Below, piece by piece: positions 16,441 to 24,983 of a DNA stretch of 60,158 nt. Every line of letters begins with the position of its first letter. Position 1 is the first letter of the stretch. The stretch lies in assembly GCA_045656005.1 (NCBI GenBank), contig JAZOQG010000083.1, positions 1-60,158 on the forward strand. Reading direction: 5' to 3'. The notes below the pieces were generated by a model. The model was not told the DNA's origin and did not search any database. It saw only the letters and a list, made by a program, of their open reading frames with translations. This stretch comes from JAZNQN01 sp045656005 (GTDB lineage Bacteria > Bacillota > Clostridia > UMGS1883 > UMGS1540). The translations under genes and the position numbers were made by a program.

Positions 16441-17175
16441 CTACCACTCCAACCATTTAAGTTTATATAAAAATTTTCCGTACAGTTTATCATATAGCTT
16501 TACGCCTATAATGCGTTTTAAAAGCAAAGTCCTCTTTGCCGTCGGGGAAATCCATGATGCACAAAAATGATGAATAGAATAAGTGTTCTTTGTTATTATT
16601 TTTTTCCCTGTATAATATTTCATCGGACAAAGATAATCCTCTGGGAGCATTTGTACCCCCATAAAAATCTGGTTTTGTTTACTGATATCCATTCCAAGTC
16701 TTTGCATAGTTTTTGTGTTTCTTTCAGGACAAGGGGTTAAATCATAGGTTCCATCAGGAAGAACAAAAGGTATCTCGTCATAATCTCTTAGTAATGCTTC
16801 AATAAGTTTGTTCCCTTTTTCGCAGGCAAAGCCAAGCCCCGTTGAAATAATGCCGTTATCATCAAATCCCATAAAGCCTTTTTCTTCAATAAGTTTATCA
16901 ATAGGCTTTATAAGTTCAACATCCGTATCGAAATAAACTCCGCCATTGTCATAAAGCACCTTAAGTCTCGCAAAATCACTTACAAAGGCCCATTTACCTG
17001 CATCGTATGCTTCCTTTACATATTTGTTTTGATTTATATCAAAATTTTCTTCATTCACGCAAACTATTTTATAATCAGGACAGTATTTCTTCCAGCTTTC
17101 CATACACTTTTCGGAAAGATGCGTCATTTTCCCTTTTCCGAACCAGCAATAATATATTACTTTTGGAATAGTCAT
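16441..17175 (-). CDS. GT32-type (OCH1-like) capsular glycosyltransferase
   Basis: This 244-residue cytoplasmic enzyme begins with IPKVIYYCWFGKG. It has the GT32 core FVSDFARLKVLYDNGG followed by the DXD-type YFDTDVEL. The family includes bacterial capsular transferases that add mannose, galactose or related sugars. The ATG overlaps the flippase stop codon (ATGA) with GGGGGA upstream, so translation is coupled. No membrane segment is seen. Donor and linkage are unknown. Confidence 0.88.
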   Translation of the reverse strand: MTIPKVIYYCWFGKGKMTHLSEKCMESWKKYCPDYKIVCVNEENFDINQNKYVKEAYDAGKWAFVSDFARLKVLYDNGGVYFDTDVELIKPIDKLIEEKGFMGFDDNGIISTGLGFACEKGNKLIEALLRDYDEIPFVLPDGTYDLTPCPERNTKTMQRLGMDISKQNQIFMGVQMLPEDYLCPMKYYTGKKIITKNTYSIHHFCASWISPTAKRTLLLKRIIGVKLYDKLYGKFLYKLKWLEW

Positions 17176-18677
17176 ACCTTTTTATTCCCCCTGTATATTT
17201 GCAAAATAGTCTTAAAAGCAGATTTGTTAAATACATAATTTACAAATAAGTATAACAAAACAATCCATATTGAATTTATAACTCCGTAAATCATAAGTTT
17301 TAAAAAGGATACTCCGCTGAATGTGTCAACAAAAAATATTACCATAACCAAAGCAAAAACCATACCGTTTGAAATTAAGATTTTGTATGTACACATCTGA
17401 CTTCTTTTTAAAACTTTCCTGTTCGAAAAGTAAATTGTCACTATCCCGCGGTACAAAAGCGCCGCAATGGTTCCGAGTATCGCACCGCATATTCCTATAC
17501 ATATAATTGCTATAACGGAAACTGTAATATTTATAATCATTTCCCATATTGCATAGGAACGTGTTTTCTCAAAATCTCCTGAATATTCAATAACAACGTT
17601 CCCAGGAAGTTTAAAATTAGCCATCAAATTCATAATAGCAAAAAGCAATACCAGAAATACATTTGAATACTCGGCATCGTTTATTCCGCTTGTATATATC
17701 TGTATGAGCGGAAGTAGAAAAACTGCCATAAGAGTATAAATAATACAAGTTGCCATTATGTAAAAGGTTTCATATACGTTAAACAGTTTGTCAAACCTTT
17801 CTCTGTCAGTATGAAACATCTGCCCAAGCGCAAATGTAAATGACGAAACTATGCTCGTTATAAAGTTTTGCATTTGCGAGAAAAATATATTATATATAGT
17901 ATAAATACTCACTGTCTTAAAATCGCACAAAGCGGAAATAAGAAGTACATCAGTATTACTGAATACCAATCCTGAAAGCTGATGTACCAAAACCGAGTTT
18001 TTCTGCGAAATAGCCTCAAAGTCAGGTTTTGCCTTTAAATCAAGCCACTTATATCTGCGTTTTGCATAAAAATATAAAAATACAAGCTGAATAAGAGCAA
18101 TTATGCAATAAACAAGCTGAATAAGAATAAGGCTGTCAGTAAGCAACAAAACAAGTATTTTGCCCACATTTGATGCAAGCTGAACAATTGTTTCTGCGTT
18201 ATTTAAAACATACTTCCTGCCGTCAACCTCCATAAGTATTCTATATTTTGCCTGAACAAAATAGCTAAATAACCCTGGCACGGCATTGAGTATCACCAGA
18301 AAGAAAAGTATTGTGCTATTTATGGATGTAGGAATAAGGTAAGCATAACCCCCCGCAATAATAAGCACTAAGACAAGATATATTATTCCTGTTTTAATGT
18401 AATAAGAATTAGTTGCGGAAAGAACTGAATTTGCACTCTTATAATCCCTTTCCCCAATTCTTTTATAAAGTGCCTGAGTTGTAGCAAGTCCTACTCCTGC
18501 CTCTAAAATCCACATATATGTAAAAATCTGTTTTATCGACTGCAAAACACCGTTGACTTCCGAGCCAAAATTCTCAAGATAAAGCCTCGGCAGAAGAAAA
18601 CTCAGCGTTATAAGCACTACCTGATATACAAGCGAGGATATCAGGTTATTTTTTATTCTGGTATCTTTATCAGCCAA
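17172..18677 (-). CDS. Wzx-type polysaccharide flippase
   Basis: This protein of about 500 residues has twelve to fourteen hydrophobic spans and the N-terminal NNLISSLVYQVV ... LPRLYLENFGSEVNG pattern of oligosaccharide flippases in the MOP superfamily. It would move undecaprenyl-diphosphate repeat units to the outer leaflet for the Wzy-like polymerase. A TTG at 18677 with a strong GGGGGTG site is the best start and leaves 14 bases after the upstream stop. ATG 18707 would overlap the acyltransferase gene and has no ribosome site. Confidence 0.9.
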   Translation of the reverse strand: MADKDTRIKNNLISSLVYQVVLITLSFLLPRLYLENFGSEVNGVLQSIKQIFTYMWILEAGVGLATTQALYKRIGERDYKSANSVLSATNSYYIKTGIIYLVLVLIIAGGYAYLIPTSINSTILFFLVILNAVPGLFSYFVQAKYRILMEVDGRKYVLNNAETIVQLASNVGKILVLLLTDSLILIQLVYCIIALIQLVFLYFYAKRRYKWLDLKAKPDFEAISQKNSVLVHQLSGLVFSNTDVLLISALCDFKTVSIYTIYNIFFSQMQNFITSIVSSFTFALGQMFHTDRERFDKLFNVYETFYIMATCIIYTLMAVFLLPLIQIYTSGINDAEYSNVFLVLLFAIMNLMANFKLPGNVVIEYSGDFEKTRSYAIWEMIINITVSVIAIICIGICGAILGTIAALLYRGIVTIYFSNRKVLKRSQMCTYKILISNGMVFALVMVIFFVDTFSGVSFLKLMIYGVINSIWIVLLYLFVNYVFNKSAFKTILQIYRGNKKV

Positions 18678-18691
18678 AGTGCACCCCCATA

Positions 18692-19234
18692 CTATATGCA
18701 GTTGCAAATATAATCCGCAGTAGCATTCTCTTTTGGAATTATTCTCCCGGGATTTCCAATAACAATGCTGTGGTCGGGAACGTCAAAATTCACATAAGTA
18801 AGCGGTGCTATAAGAACATCGCTCCCGATTTTAATATTACCTACAATAACTGCATTTGTCCCAATCCAGCAATTATCTGAAATTTGAGGTATTCCCTTTC
18901 TCTCCCCACGGTTTTCCATTCCTATTGTAACACCCGTGCCGATATTTATATTTTTCCCCAACACAGCATCGGGATGAATTATCACCCGACCAAGATGCCC
19001 GATATAAAATCCTTCCCCTATTCTTGTCCTTGCAGGTATCTGGATTTGAGTTTTATGGGACAGATACATAAGTCTTAACATATAAAAAACCTTTAAGGGA
19101 AGAACTTTACACATATTCGCTTTTCTAAACACAGATATGTATTTTATTTCAAGCGGTCTTAATACCTTTTTGAGAAAAGGTTCTCCGCTTTCTCCGTAAT
19201 ATCTGTAAAGGTCTTTTTTAAAAACACTGTTCAT
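18692..19234 (-). CDS. Hexapeptide-repeat acyltransferase (serine acetyltransferase-like)
   Basis: This 180-residue protein has a left-handed beta-helix: repeats of the I-G-x-x type appear in TRIGEGFYIGH, VLGKNINIGTGVTIG, CWIGTNAVIVGNIKIG and SDVLIAP. The likely catalytic His lies in IGHLGRVIIHPDA. It resembles CysE/colanic-acid-type acetyltransferases that use acetyl-CoA. In this locus it most likely O- or N-acetylates a sugar precursor or lipid-linked unit rather than making O-acetylserine. Together with the YdjC-type deacetylase it suggests that the acetylation state of the polymer is adjusted. Confidence 0.82.
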   Translation of the reverse strand: MNSVFKKDLYRYYGESGEPFLKKVLRPLEIKYISVFRKANMCKVLPLKVFYMLRLMYLSHKTQIQIPARTRIGEGFYIGHLGRVIIHPDAVLGKNINIGTGVTIGMENRGERKGIPQISDNCWIGTNAVIVGNIKIGSDVLIAPLTYVNFDVPDHSIVIGNPGRIIPKENATADYICNCI

Positions 19235-19261
19235 TGATTTTCACACTCATTTTTCTCTTTA

Positions 19262-21559
19262 TTAAGCTTTTGCAAAAACCCAGAGAGTATCTTTTACATT
19301 GTCATTGTCGTCGGTCAAATTATACACACATAGTGTAACCGTTTCCCCATGTACTTTCTTATATGTAATTGAAGGAATTTTACCTTCTGACATCTGTCTT
19401 TTTATCGCATCGTAATTCAAAAAGCTCATCACAGCTCTGCGTGAATCTGGATGCACAATGTCATTTATGTATTTTATCAATAATTTTGAGAAGTTTTCTT
19501 CATCTTCTTTATATCCAAGATAAGCTGGCATCAAAATCCTGTGAGCATTATCAGTTTCCAAAGAGACACTGTAAATACCATTATAATGCTCTTTAAGTAC
19601 TGATATCATAGTATCAATTTCTTTGATACCTGTTTTTGAATATACAAAGCTCTTGTCTTTATCTTCGGACACACTGCTAATGTCTTTATTCTGATAATAC
19701 TGTGCCTTTGCTTCATACATTCTGATTTCAGCTTCACGTACCATTTCTTCACAGTTAGAATTCTGCGTTCTGTAAGATATACCGATAGCAACATGATATC
19801 CCTTTGGCTTTAACTGCTCAATAAATGTTTCAACACTTTGTTTGACAGTTTCCTGTTTTGTATTTTTTATAAATACTAAAAACTCATCGCCGCCCATACG
19901 ATAAATAGTATGACCAAAAAATACTTCTTTTAAAGTGTTTGAGACATAAATAAGCATTTCATCGCCTGCAGCATGTCCATATTTATTGTTTATTAAATGT
20001 AGCTCGTTAACATCAATATAAACACATGAAAATTCTTTAGGCTTTTCTTCGTCAAATACTAAAATGTCCTTTTTATACGCCACGCGGTTTAATGCTCCCG
20101 TAAGAGCATCAGTTGTTGCAGTAATTTCTGTTTTGTTAAGGTGTTTTCTGTTATATATGGCAATAGAGAAACAAATGGCAACATCTTCAATAAGTTTTCT
20201 TGCTATAGAACTTTTCTTTGGGTTAATTGTACCGAGAATGCTGACATGATTATTCTTGTCTGCAATAATCGCAAAAGATATATCTTTAATATTATGCTCT
20301 AAAGAAAAGTGATATAATTTCGGATTTGTTTTTAAAAGGTGTAAATTTGGAATAATTCGCATAAATCCTGTAGATGAACTATTAAGATTAATATTTGCGA
20401 CGTACTTAAAAAGTTCTCCTACCAAATATTTTCTTTCGTCACCGTGCAAACGTTTTTGCACCAGAGAAGGTTTAATATAGTCATAATCCTCTCCATCTGT
20501 ATCTGCAAAAAAGCAGGACCTTGCATTTGAGAATTCCTTTATTCTTTTAAGAGCTGAATTTATATTTTCATGTTGCTGGTTTATCTCCAGAAGAAGGTGT
20601 CTGATAGATGAAGACTCTAAATTTAATTTTGCTCTGTTTTTCTCACTTCTTAATATCAATTCAAGATAAATTGCTATAATCAAAACGATTGTAATAAAAA
20701 TAAAAAGCAAAATTTGAGATGTTCTATGAGTTTTTGCAAACACCTGAGTTTCATAACGGGCAAGCATAATACCCCAGTTGAAATCCTCTATTGTAGAATA
20801 ATGGACATACAAATCTTCACCTGTCCGGATTGATTTAAAGGAAGTAAACCCTTTATCAGTAGTTGTCAAAGCCTCATAGGAATACTCGTCATTATATTTT
20901 CTGGTCTTGAGTTCAGAAAGTTCTCCCGGATTTTCATTTATTGTATCTATTATAAACTTTCCGTTTTCCTTATTATAAACAAAAAGCTGAGCATCAAGTT
21001 CTTTTGCCATGGTACTATACTTCTTATTGATAGTTTCAATCTTTATAATGCCATACATAATACCTACAATTCTCCCATTAACCTTAAACGGAACAGAACT
21101 GCGGACTACTTCCTCATCGGGGATTGAATAACTATATGTTCTTCCTGTAATATGTTCTCCCAAAAGGGCCTGTTCTTCAAATGATATCTTTCCCTTTAAG
21201 TCATAAGTTCCATCTTTTGTGATAAATTGTTCTTCAGGAGTAAGTATTCCTATTCTGGAAAAAAGTCCGATAGGTTTAAAGGAATCAAACATAAGGCTAT
21301 AGCTTTCGCCACCGGCATAGAGCTTCGAAGCAAAGTTTGCCATGGTAGAAAGATTTTCTCTGTCAGATTTAAGCTGTAAAATCAAATCGTCTTTAATCTG
21401 CTTTGTCTGAATATGAAGCATTTCATATGCCTCATCCTCCGCAGCAAAATAAAACGACGCAACCATGGCCAAAAACACTGAGCATATTAAAAATGCCGCA
21501 ATGACGCTATACCAAATATTACTTTGTTTTTCTTTTTTTCTCTCGTAAGTTGTTGCCAT
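19262..21559 (-). CDS. Membrane sensor diguanylate cyclase (dCACHE-GGDEF-PAS-like)
   Basis: This is a 765-residue sensor. TM1 lies at about 17-39, an extracytoplasmic double-CACHE-like domain at about 40-280, TM2 near 283-303, and then a GAF-like region. The GGDEF domain (about 485-640) has TTDALTGALNRVAY and an intact RMGGDEFLVF signature. A C-terminal PAS-like segment follows. The positions of the inhibitory RxxD I-site read FFGH, so product inhibition is probably absent. It likely makes c-di-GMP in response to an external small molecule. As the first gene after a strong promoter and only 27 bases ahead of the polysaccharide genes, it probably supplies the signal for the operon's own Wzz-GGDEF protein. 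Confidence 0.88.
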   Translation of the reverse strand: MATTYERKKEKQSNIWYSVIAAFLICSVFLAMVASFYFAAEDEAYEMLHIQTKQIKDDLILQLKSDRENLSTMANFASKLYAGGESYSLMFDSFKPIGLFSRIGILTPEEQFITKDGTYDLKGKISFEEQALLGEHITGRTYSYSIPDEEVVRSSVPFKVNGRIVGIMYGIIKIETINKKYSTMAKELDAQLFVYNKENGKFIIDTINENPGELSELKTRKYNDEYSYEALTTTDKGFTSFKSIRTGEDLYVHYSTIEDFNWGIMLARYETQVFAKTHRTSQILLFIFITIVLIIAIYLELILRSEKNRAKLNLESSSIRHLLLEINQQHENINSALKRIKEFSNARSCFFADTDGEDYDYIKPSLVQKRLHGDERKYLVGELFKYVANINLNSSSTGFMRIIPNLHLLKTNPKLYHFSLEHNIKDISFAIIADKNNHVSILGTINPKKSSIARKLIEDVAICFSIAIYNRKHLNKTEITATTDALTGALNRVAYKKDILVFDEEKPKEFSCVYIDVNELHLINNKYGHAAGDEMLIYVSNTLKEVFFGHTIYRMGGDEFLVFIKNTKQETVKQSVETFIEQLKPKGYHVAIGISYRTQNSNCEEMVREAEIRMYEAKAQYYQNKDISSVSEDKDKSFVYSKTGIKEIDTMISVLKEHYNGIYSVSLETDNAHRILMPAYLGYKEDEENFSKLLIKYINDIVHPDSRRAVMSFLNYDAIKRQMSEGKIPSITYKKVHGETVTLCVYNLTDDNDNVKDTLWVFAKA

Positions 21560-21594
21560 TTATATGCATCTTCCTTCAAAATTATTGTAATCAA

Positions 21595-21621
21595 TGTATA
21601 CTTATAGCATTTTAGTATACA
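21595..21621. repeat. Perfect 8-bp inverted repeat near the cyclase transcription start
   Basis: TGTATACT and AGTATACA flank an 11-base spacer. The repeat starts a few bases downstream of the predicted transcription start and lies ahead of the ribosome site of the diguanylate cyclase gene. It could be an operator for a dimeric repressor or an RNA hairpin in the leader. No matching copy was found by eye at the other promoters. Confidence 0.5.
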
Positions 21622-21630
21622 CTCTGTTTA

Positions 21631-21659
21631 ATTATACCATATCCTCATTAGAAAATCAA
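21631..21659 (-). promoter_or_regulatory. SigA-type promoter of the exopolysaccharide operon
   Basis: Read on the minus strand: -35 TTGATT (21654-21659), 17-base spacer, -10 TATAAT (21631-21636). It is the only strong promoter seen ahead of the long minus-strand polysaccharide run, so it probably drives the cyclase gene and the downstream genes. Confidence 0.75.
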
Positions 21660-21693
21660 GTTTTTAAAGATTTTTTATTAATTTCTATGCATG

Positions 21694-21730
21694 AAAAAAG
21701 CTATAGCAAAGTCGCTATAGCTTTTTCTTG
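21694..21730. terminator. Bidirectional hairpin terminator
   Basis: The arms AAAAAGCTATAGC and GCTATAGCTTTTT enclose a short AAAGT loop region, giving A-rich and T-rich flanks on both strands. It closes the minus-strand acyltransferase operon before the polysaccharide promoter begins. Confidence 0.75.
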
Positions 21731-21738
21731 TTTTAAAC

Positions 21739-22569
21739 TTATTTTTTAATTATTCCGTAACCTTCATAAAATTCTCCGCCTGACAAAACATATTTTTTAA
21801 CTTTTTCAGCAAAAGAAGATGCAGCAGGTGTGCCTCCGAGAGTTCCTTTTGTTGTATTCCATTTGAAAGTATAACGCAAAATCGCATCATTTTTATCTTT
21901 TTTAATAACATTAAAAAGATTTTGAAATTGCATTATTTTGCTTTCAGGCTTTAAAAATTCTTTTAAAGTCGGGTCCATAAGCCATGAATGGCATGTAAAA
22001 TACTCATACTTGTGCTCGGGATAATACTTGTCAAAAAATTCTTTTGCCATTCCGAGAGATTTTTTGCAGCTTTCCAGAGATAAGTCAGCACCTTTCGGAA
22101 TATGTACTTCAATAACATTTTCGCCTTTTGAAATTCCATATTCGCTAAAATCTTCACCTGCAACCCCAAGATAGTATTCTAAAGAGCCAATTTTAAATAG
22201 TTTCATTTTAAATGTGTGTGAGAGCCACGGAAGTTCACCAAGATAAAGTCCGCCTTTAATTTCGCTCCATACTTCACACCATATTTTTATATCGTTTAGA
22301 GTACCCATTAAAATTTCTTCGTCAATTCCCGCCTCATCATAACGCTTTTTAAGATTTTCGCATAAATACAAAAACGAAAGAAGGTTTCTTTTTCCGTCCT
22401 GCTCCGACAAATCATAGTTTTCAATACTGATTGCATCGGAAATTTTAATGTTTTTAAGGGCATCATAAAACTCAGCATCATAAATACATGGAAATTCGAG
22501 CTTTTTATACCATTTTTCAATAATGGTGTAAACATCATTATTCCCCTGGCTTTCACGATTTTTATTCAT
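21739..22569 (-). CDS. GNAT-like acyltransferase domain protein
   Basis: This 276-residue cytoplasmic protein resembles Firmicute acyltransferase domain proteins with a NAT_N/GNAT_C layout. The region VIEVHIPKGADLSLESCKKSL followed by TCHSWLMDPTLKEFLK is typical of that family. Target unknown. ATG 22569 follows GAAAGG; an in-frame ATG at 22611 overlaps the upstream stop and has no site. It is co-transcribed with the isomerase-like gene upstream, 22 bases away, so a role in modifying a sugar or its derivative is possible, but this is only inference. Confidence 0.6.
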   Translation of the reverse strand: MNKNRESQGNNDVYTIIEKWYKKLEFPCIYDAEFYDALKNIKISDAISIENYDLSEQDGKRNLLSFLYLCENLKKRYDEAGIDEEILMGTLNDIKIWCEVWSEIKGGLYLGELPWLSHTFKMKLFKIGSLEYYLGVAGEDFSEYGISKGENVIEVHIPKGADLSLESCKKSLGMAKEFFDKYYPEHKYEYFTCHSWLMDPTLKEFLKPESKIMQFQNLFNVIKKDKNDAILRYTFKWNTTKGTLGGTPAASSFAEKVKKYVLSGGEFYEGYGIIKK

Positions 22570-22591
22570 GGTATTTTTGTTTCCTTTCACA

Positions 22592-23977
22592 TTACTCTGT
22601 GTAATCTGCACTTAAATTGTCAATATATTTGCAAACTTCTTTGAACACATCGCTATATGAACCGTAAATGCTTGAAACATGGTGAATATATGGTCCTTCA
22701 ACAAATTTTCTTTCCCATTTTTCCCAATCGGAAACTTCTATCCACACATAGCTTGCAACGTTTTTGGGTCCTTCAACAGTATCCCCTTCTCCGATAAAGA
22801 GACTATATTCTCCTCTGTCACCGTCAAATCTCAAAACTGTAAGATGCCCCTCTTTAAGCTCCCACTGGCATATACCAAAGCATTTGTCCGCATTGTAAAG
22901 GTTTCTGCCTACTGTCGCATTTTTTTTGTTTTTTGCAAGAGAATAAGGAAAGTTTCCGCAATGCCACAAAAGCTCTGCATTGTCGTTTTGAGGATGACGG
23001 ATTGTAAGGTCTGCAAAAAACTGTGGCTCCTTGTCAAATGTAGCAGCCTGTGCCATAACTGCAGTTATTGCACCGTGAATATCGGTTTCGCATGCAACAG
23101 GAATTCCTTCATCAGTTAAAAGTGAGTTTGCAAGACATGGCATAATTCCAAAAATATCCTGTAAAGAATCCCAGCACTGAATTGCAGCCGCACGGCAACT
23201 GAATTTCTGACAAAGTCTTTTTATTGCCACTTTTAAAGCTGCAACAAGTAAAATCTGCTCATCTAAATTACCTTCACAGCTATGAGAAGATATAAATTTT
23301 GCAGTTTCTGAAAGTTCTGCTCCGTTTTCTGTTTTAACTGCATCAACTTCCTTTTTAACATCCTGTAAGGTTACGGGCACTATGCGAATTCCAAATTTTT
23401 CAACAAGCTCACCTTCGTTGCAAGTAACACAACCAAAGGGCATGGGTCTTGTGGAAATTTGCAAAATTTTGAGATTTTTAATTGCCTTTACAACGTTTGC
23501 AGTTCTCAAAAACTTGTCAAATTCTGCGTCAAATCGCTCATCTTCAAGTGCAATATTTGGTATATATGTAAAGTTTACATTGCATCTTCTGAGTGATTTT
23601 CCTGTCGCAAACATTCCGCATTGTGAGTCTCTGTTACGAAAACCATTTTCATCAGGCATGTCATCTCGTGGTCCCCATATAAGCACAGGAACTTTAAACT
23701 CTGATGCAACTTCTGCAACAAGATTTTCAGAGCCGAAATTACAATGCGGGAAAAAGATAGCATCAATACCATTCTCTTTAAATCTTTTTAAAACAGCTTC
23801 TTTGTCTGCATATTCATATAAAAGTCCATGTGCTGCAATATCTTCTATGTCAACAATTTCAATATCAAATTTACTTATTTTGTCTTTTATTTTCTTTCTG
23901 TATTCAATTGCCGCTTCACGGCTGAAAACCTCTCTCTGTGTAGGGCAGTAACCTAATTTTATTCTGCTCTTTTCCAT
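22592..23977 (-). CDS. L-fucose/L-arabinose isomerase-family protein
   Basis: This 461-residue protein starts with IKLGYCPTQREVFSRE. It contains FFPHCNFGSENLVAEVA, VPVLIWGPRDDMP, RPMPFGCVTCNEGEL and IQCWDSLQDIFGIMPC, the layout of the fucose/arabinose isomerase-fold family. Such proteins interconvert aldoses and ketoses with a divalent metal, but many members are uncharacterised and the substrate cannot be read here. ATG with AGGAGG. It has its own near-consensus promoter and is the first gene of a two-gene unit. Confidence 0.7.
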   Translation of the reverse strand: MEKSRIKLGYCPTQREVFSREAAIEYRKKIKDKISKFDIEIVDIEDIAAHGLLYEYADKEAVLKRFKENGIDAIFFPHCNFGSENLVAEVASEFKVPVLIWGPRDDMPDENGFRNRDSQCGMFATGKSLRRCNVNFTYIPNIALEDERFDAEFDKFLRTANVVKAIKNLKILQISTRPMPFGCVTCNEGELVEKFGIRIVPVTLQDVKKEVDAVKTENGAELSETAKFISSHSCEGNLDEQILLVAALKVAIKRLCQKFSCRAAAIQCWDSLQDIFGIMPCLANSLLTDEGIPVACETDIHGAITAVMAQAATFDKEPQFFADLTIRHPQNDNAELLWHCGNFPYSLAKNKKNATVGRNLYNADKCFGICQWELKEGHLTVLRFDGDRGEYSLFIGEGDTVEGPKNVASYVWIEVSDWEKWERKFVEGPYIHHVSSIYGSYSDVFKEVCKYIDNLSADYTE

Positions 23978-24012
23978 AAACCAATTCCTCCTGATATAAA
24001 TATATTTGATTC

Positions 24013-24041
24013 ATTATACAATATTTTTTCTGAATTTTCAA
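24013..24041 (-). promoter_or_regulatory. SigA-type promoter of the isomerase-like operon
   Basis: Minus strand: -35 TTGAAA (24036-24041), 17-base spacer, -10 TATAAT (24013-24018), about 35 bases before the start codon. Confidence 0.7.
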
Positions 24042-24150
24042 TCTCTTTTTTTATACAAATTCATATCTTTTTTTTCACATTTTCCTATAACTAAATTTAT
24101 TGTTGATTAATATACATCTCTGTGATAAAATTACGGATGAGGTGTTTATT

Positions 24151-24939
24151 ATGATTAAATTTGACCGCTTTTATGGCGGAGTAAGAAAATGCATCACGAT
24201 GAGCTATGACGATGGTGTTCAAAGTGACAAAAAACTGATTGAAATCTTTGACAAATACAATATTCGCGGAACTTTTCACCTGAATTCCGGGCTGATGGGC
24301 ACAGGTGATGTTATTCCGGCAGATGAAGTTTCAGAGGTTTATAAAAACCATGAGGTCGCAGTACATGGCACTATGCATCATACCCTCACCCAACTTCCCT
24401 CATGTAATATTATGGCAGAGGTTTTAGAGGACAGACGTGCCCTTGAAAAAATAGTTGGTTACCCTGTAAGAGGGATGAGTTATGCCAATGGGCTTTTTGA
24501 TGAAGAATCGATAAATGCAATACACTCATGCGGCATTGCATATAGCAGAACTGCAAATTCAACCTACGGATGGGCAATACCTGAAAATTTTCTCAAATGG
24601 AACCCAACCTGCCATCATAATAGTGCAATGAAAATAATTGATAAATTTTTAAACTGGGATTTTCAGAGCGGTTTTCTTTTCTATATCTGGGGGCATTCTT
24701 TTGAATTTGACCGTGACAACAACTGGGATTATATGGAAAAGCTTTGTCAGAAAGTTTCAGGAAATTCCGATATATGGTACGCAACAAATATTGAAATATA
24801 TGATTATGTTACTGCTTTAAAACAAATAATAGTTTCCGTTGACAACAAAATAGTTATAAACCCTACTGCACACACTCTCTGGTTTTCATACAATAATGAA
24901 GTAATAAAAATAAATCCCGGAGAAACACTTTATCTATAA
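24151..24939 (+). CDS. Polysaccharide deacetylase family (NodB-like) protein
   Basis: This 262-residue cytoplasmic protein has the NodB-homology motifs ITMSYDDGVQSDKKL (Asp-Asp metal/base site) and VAVHGTMHHTL (metal His pair), then GMSYANGLFDEE and FYIWGHSFEFD. There is no signal peptide, so it acts inside the cell. The last 50 residues form a beta-rich tail (NPTAHTLWFSYNNEVIKINPG). ATG 24151 follows GATGAGGTG; the longer frame from 24100 lacks a site. Family members remove N-acetyl or other acyl groups from sugars. It is a single gene diverging from the isomerase-like operon. Confidence 0.8.
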   Translation: MIKFDRFYGGVRKCITMSYDDGVQSDKKLIEIFDKYNIRGTFHLNSGLMGTGDVIPADEVSEVYKNHEVAVHGTMHHTLTQLPSCNIMAEVLEDRRALEKIVGYPVRGMSYANGLFDEESINAIHSCGIAYSRTANSTYGWAIPENFLKWNPTCHHNSAMKIIDKFLNWDFQSGFLFYIWGHSFEFDRDNNWDYMEKLCQKVSGNSDIWYATNIEIYDYVTALKQIIVSVDNKIVINPTAHTLWFSYNNEVIKINPGETLYL

Positions 24940-24941
24940 AT

Positions 24942-24983
24942 GACAAGGAGCTGTGATTTTATCATAGCTCCTTGTCGTTTTTT
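24942..24983. terminator. Strong bidirectional terminator overlapping a coding end
   Basis: Arms of about 14 bases (GACAAGGAGCTGTGA and the complementary arm with one G-T type mismatch) surround TTTTA, followed by GTTTTTT on the plus strand. The minus-strand gene ending at 24962 has its last codons and stop inside this hairpin, so one element ends both converging transcripts. Confidence 0.85.

Noticed and set aside
23382..23951. 189-residue open frame on the plus strand
   Set aside because: Fully antisense to the isomerase-family gene, no recognisable motifs or start signal.
24103..24131. Promoter TTGATT-17-TAAAAT ahead of the polysaccharide deacetylase
   Set aside because: The predicted transcript start would leave almost no leader before the ribosome site, so I do not call it.
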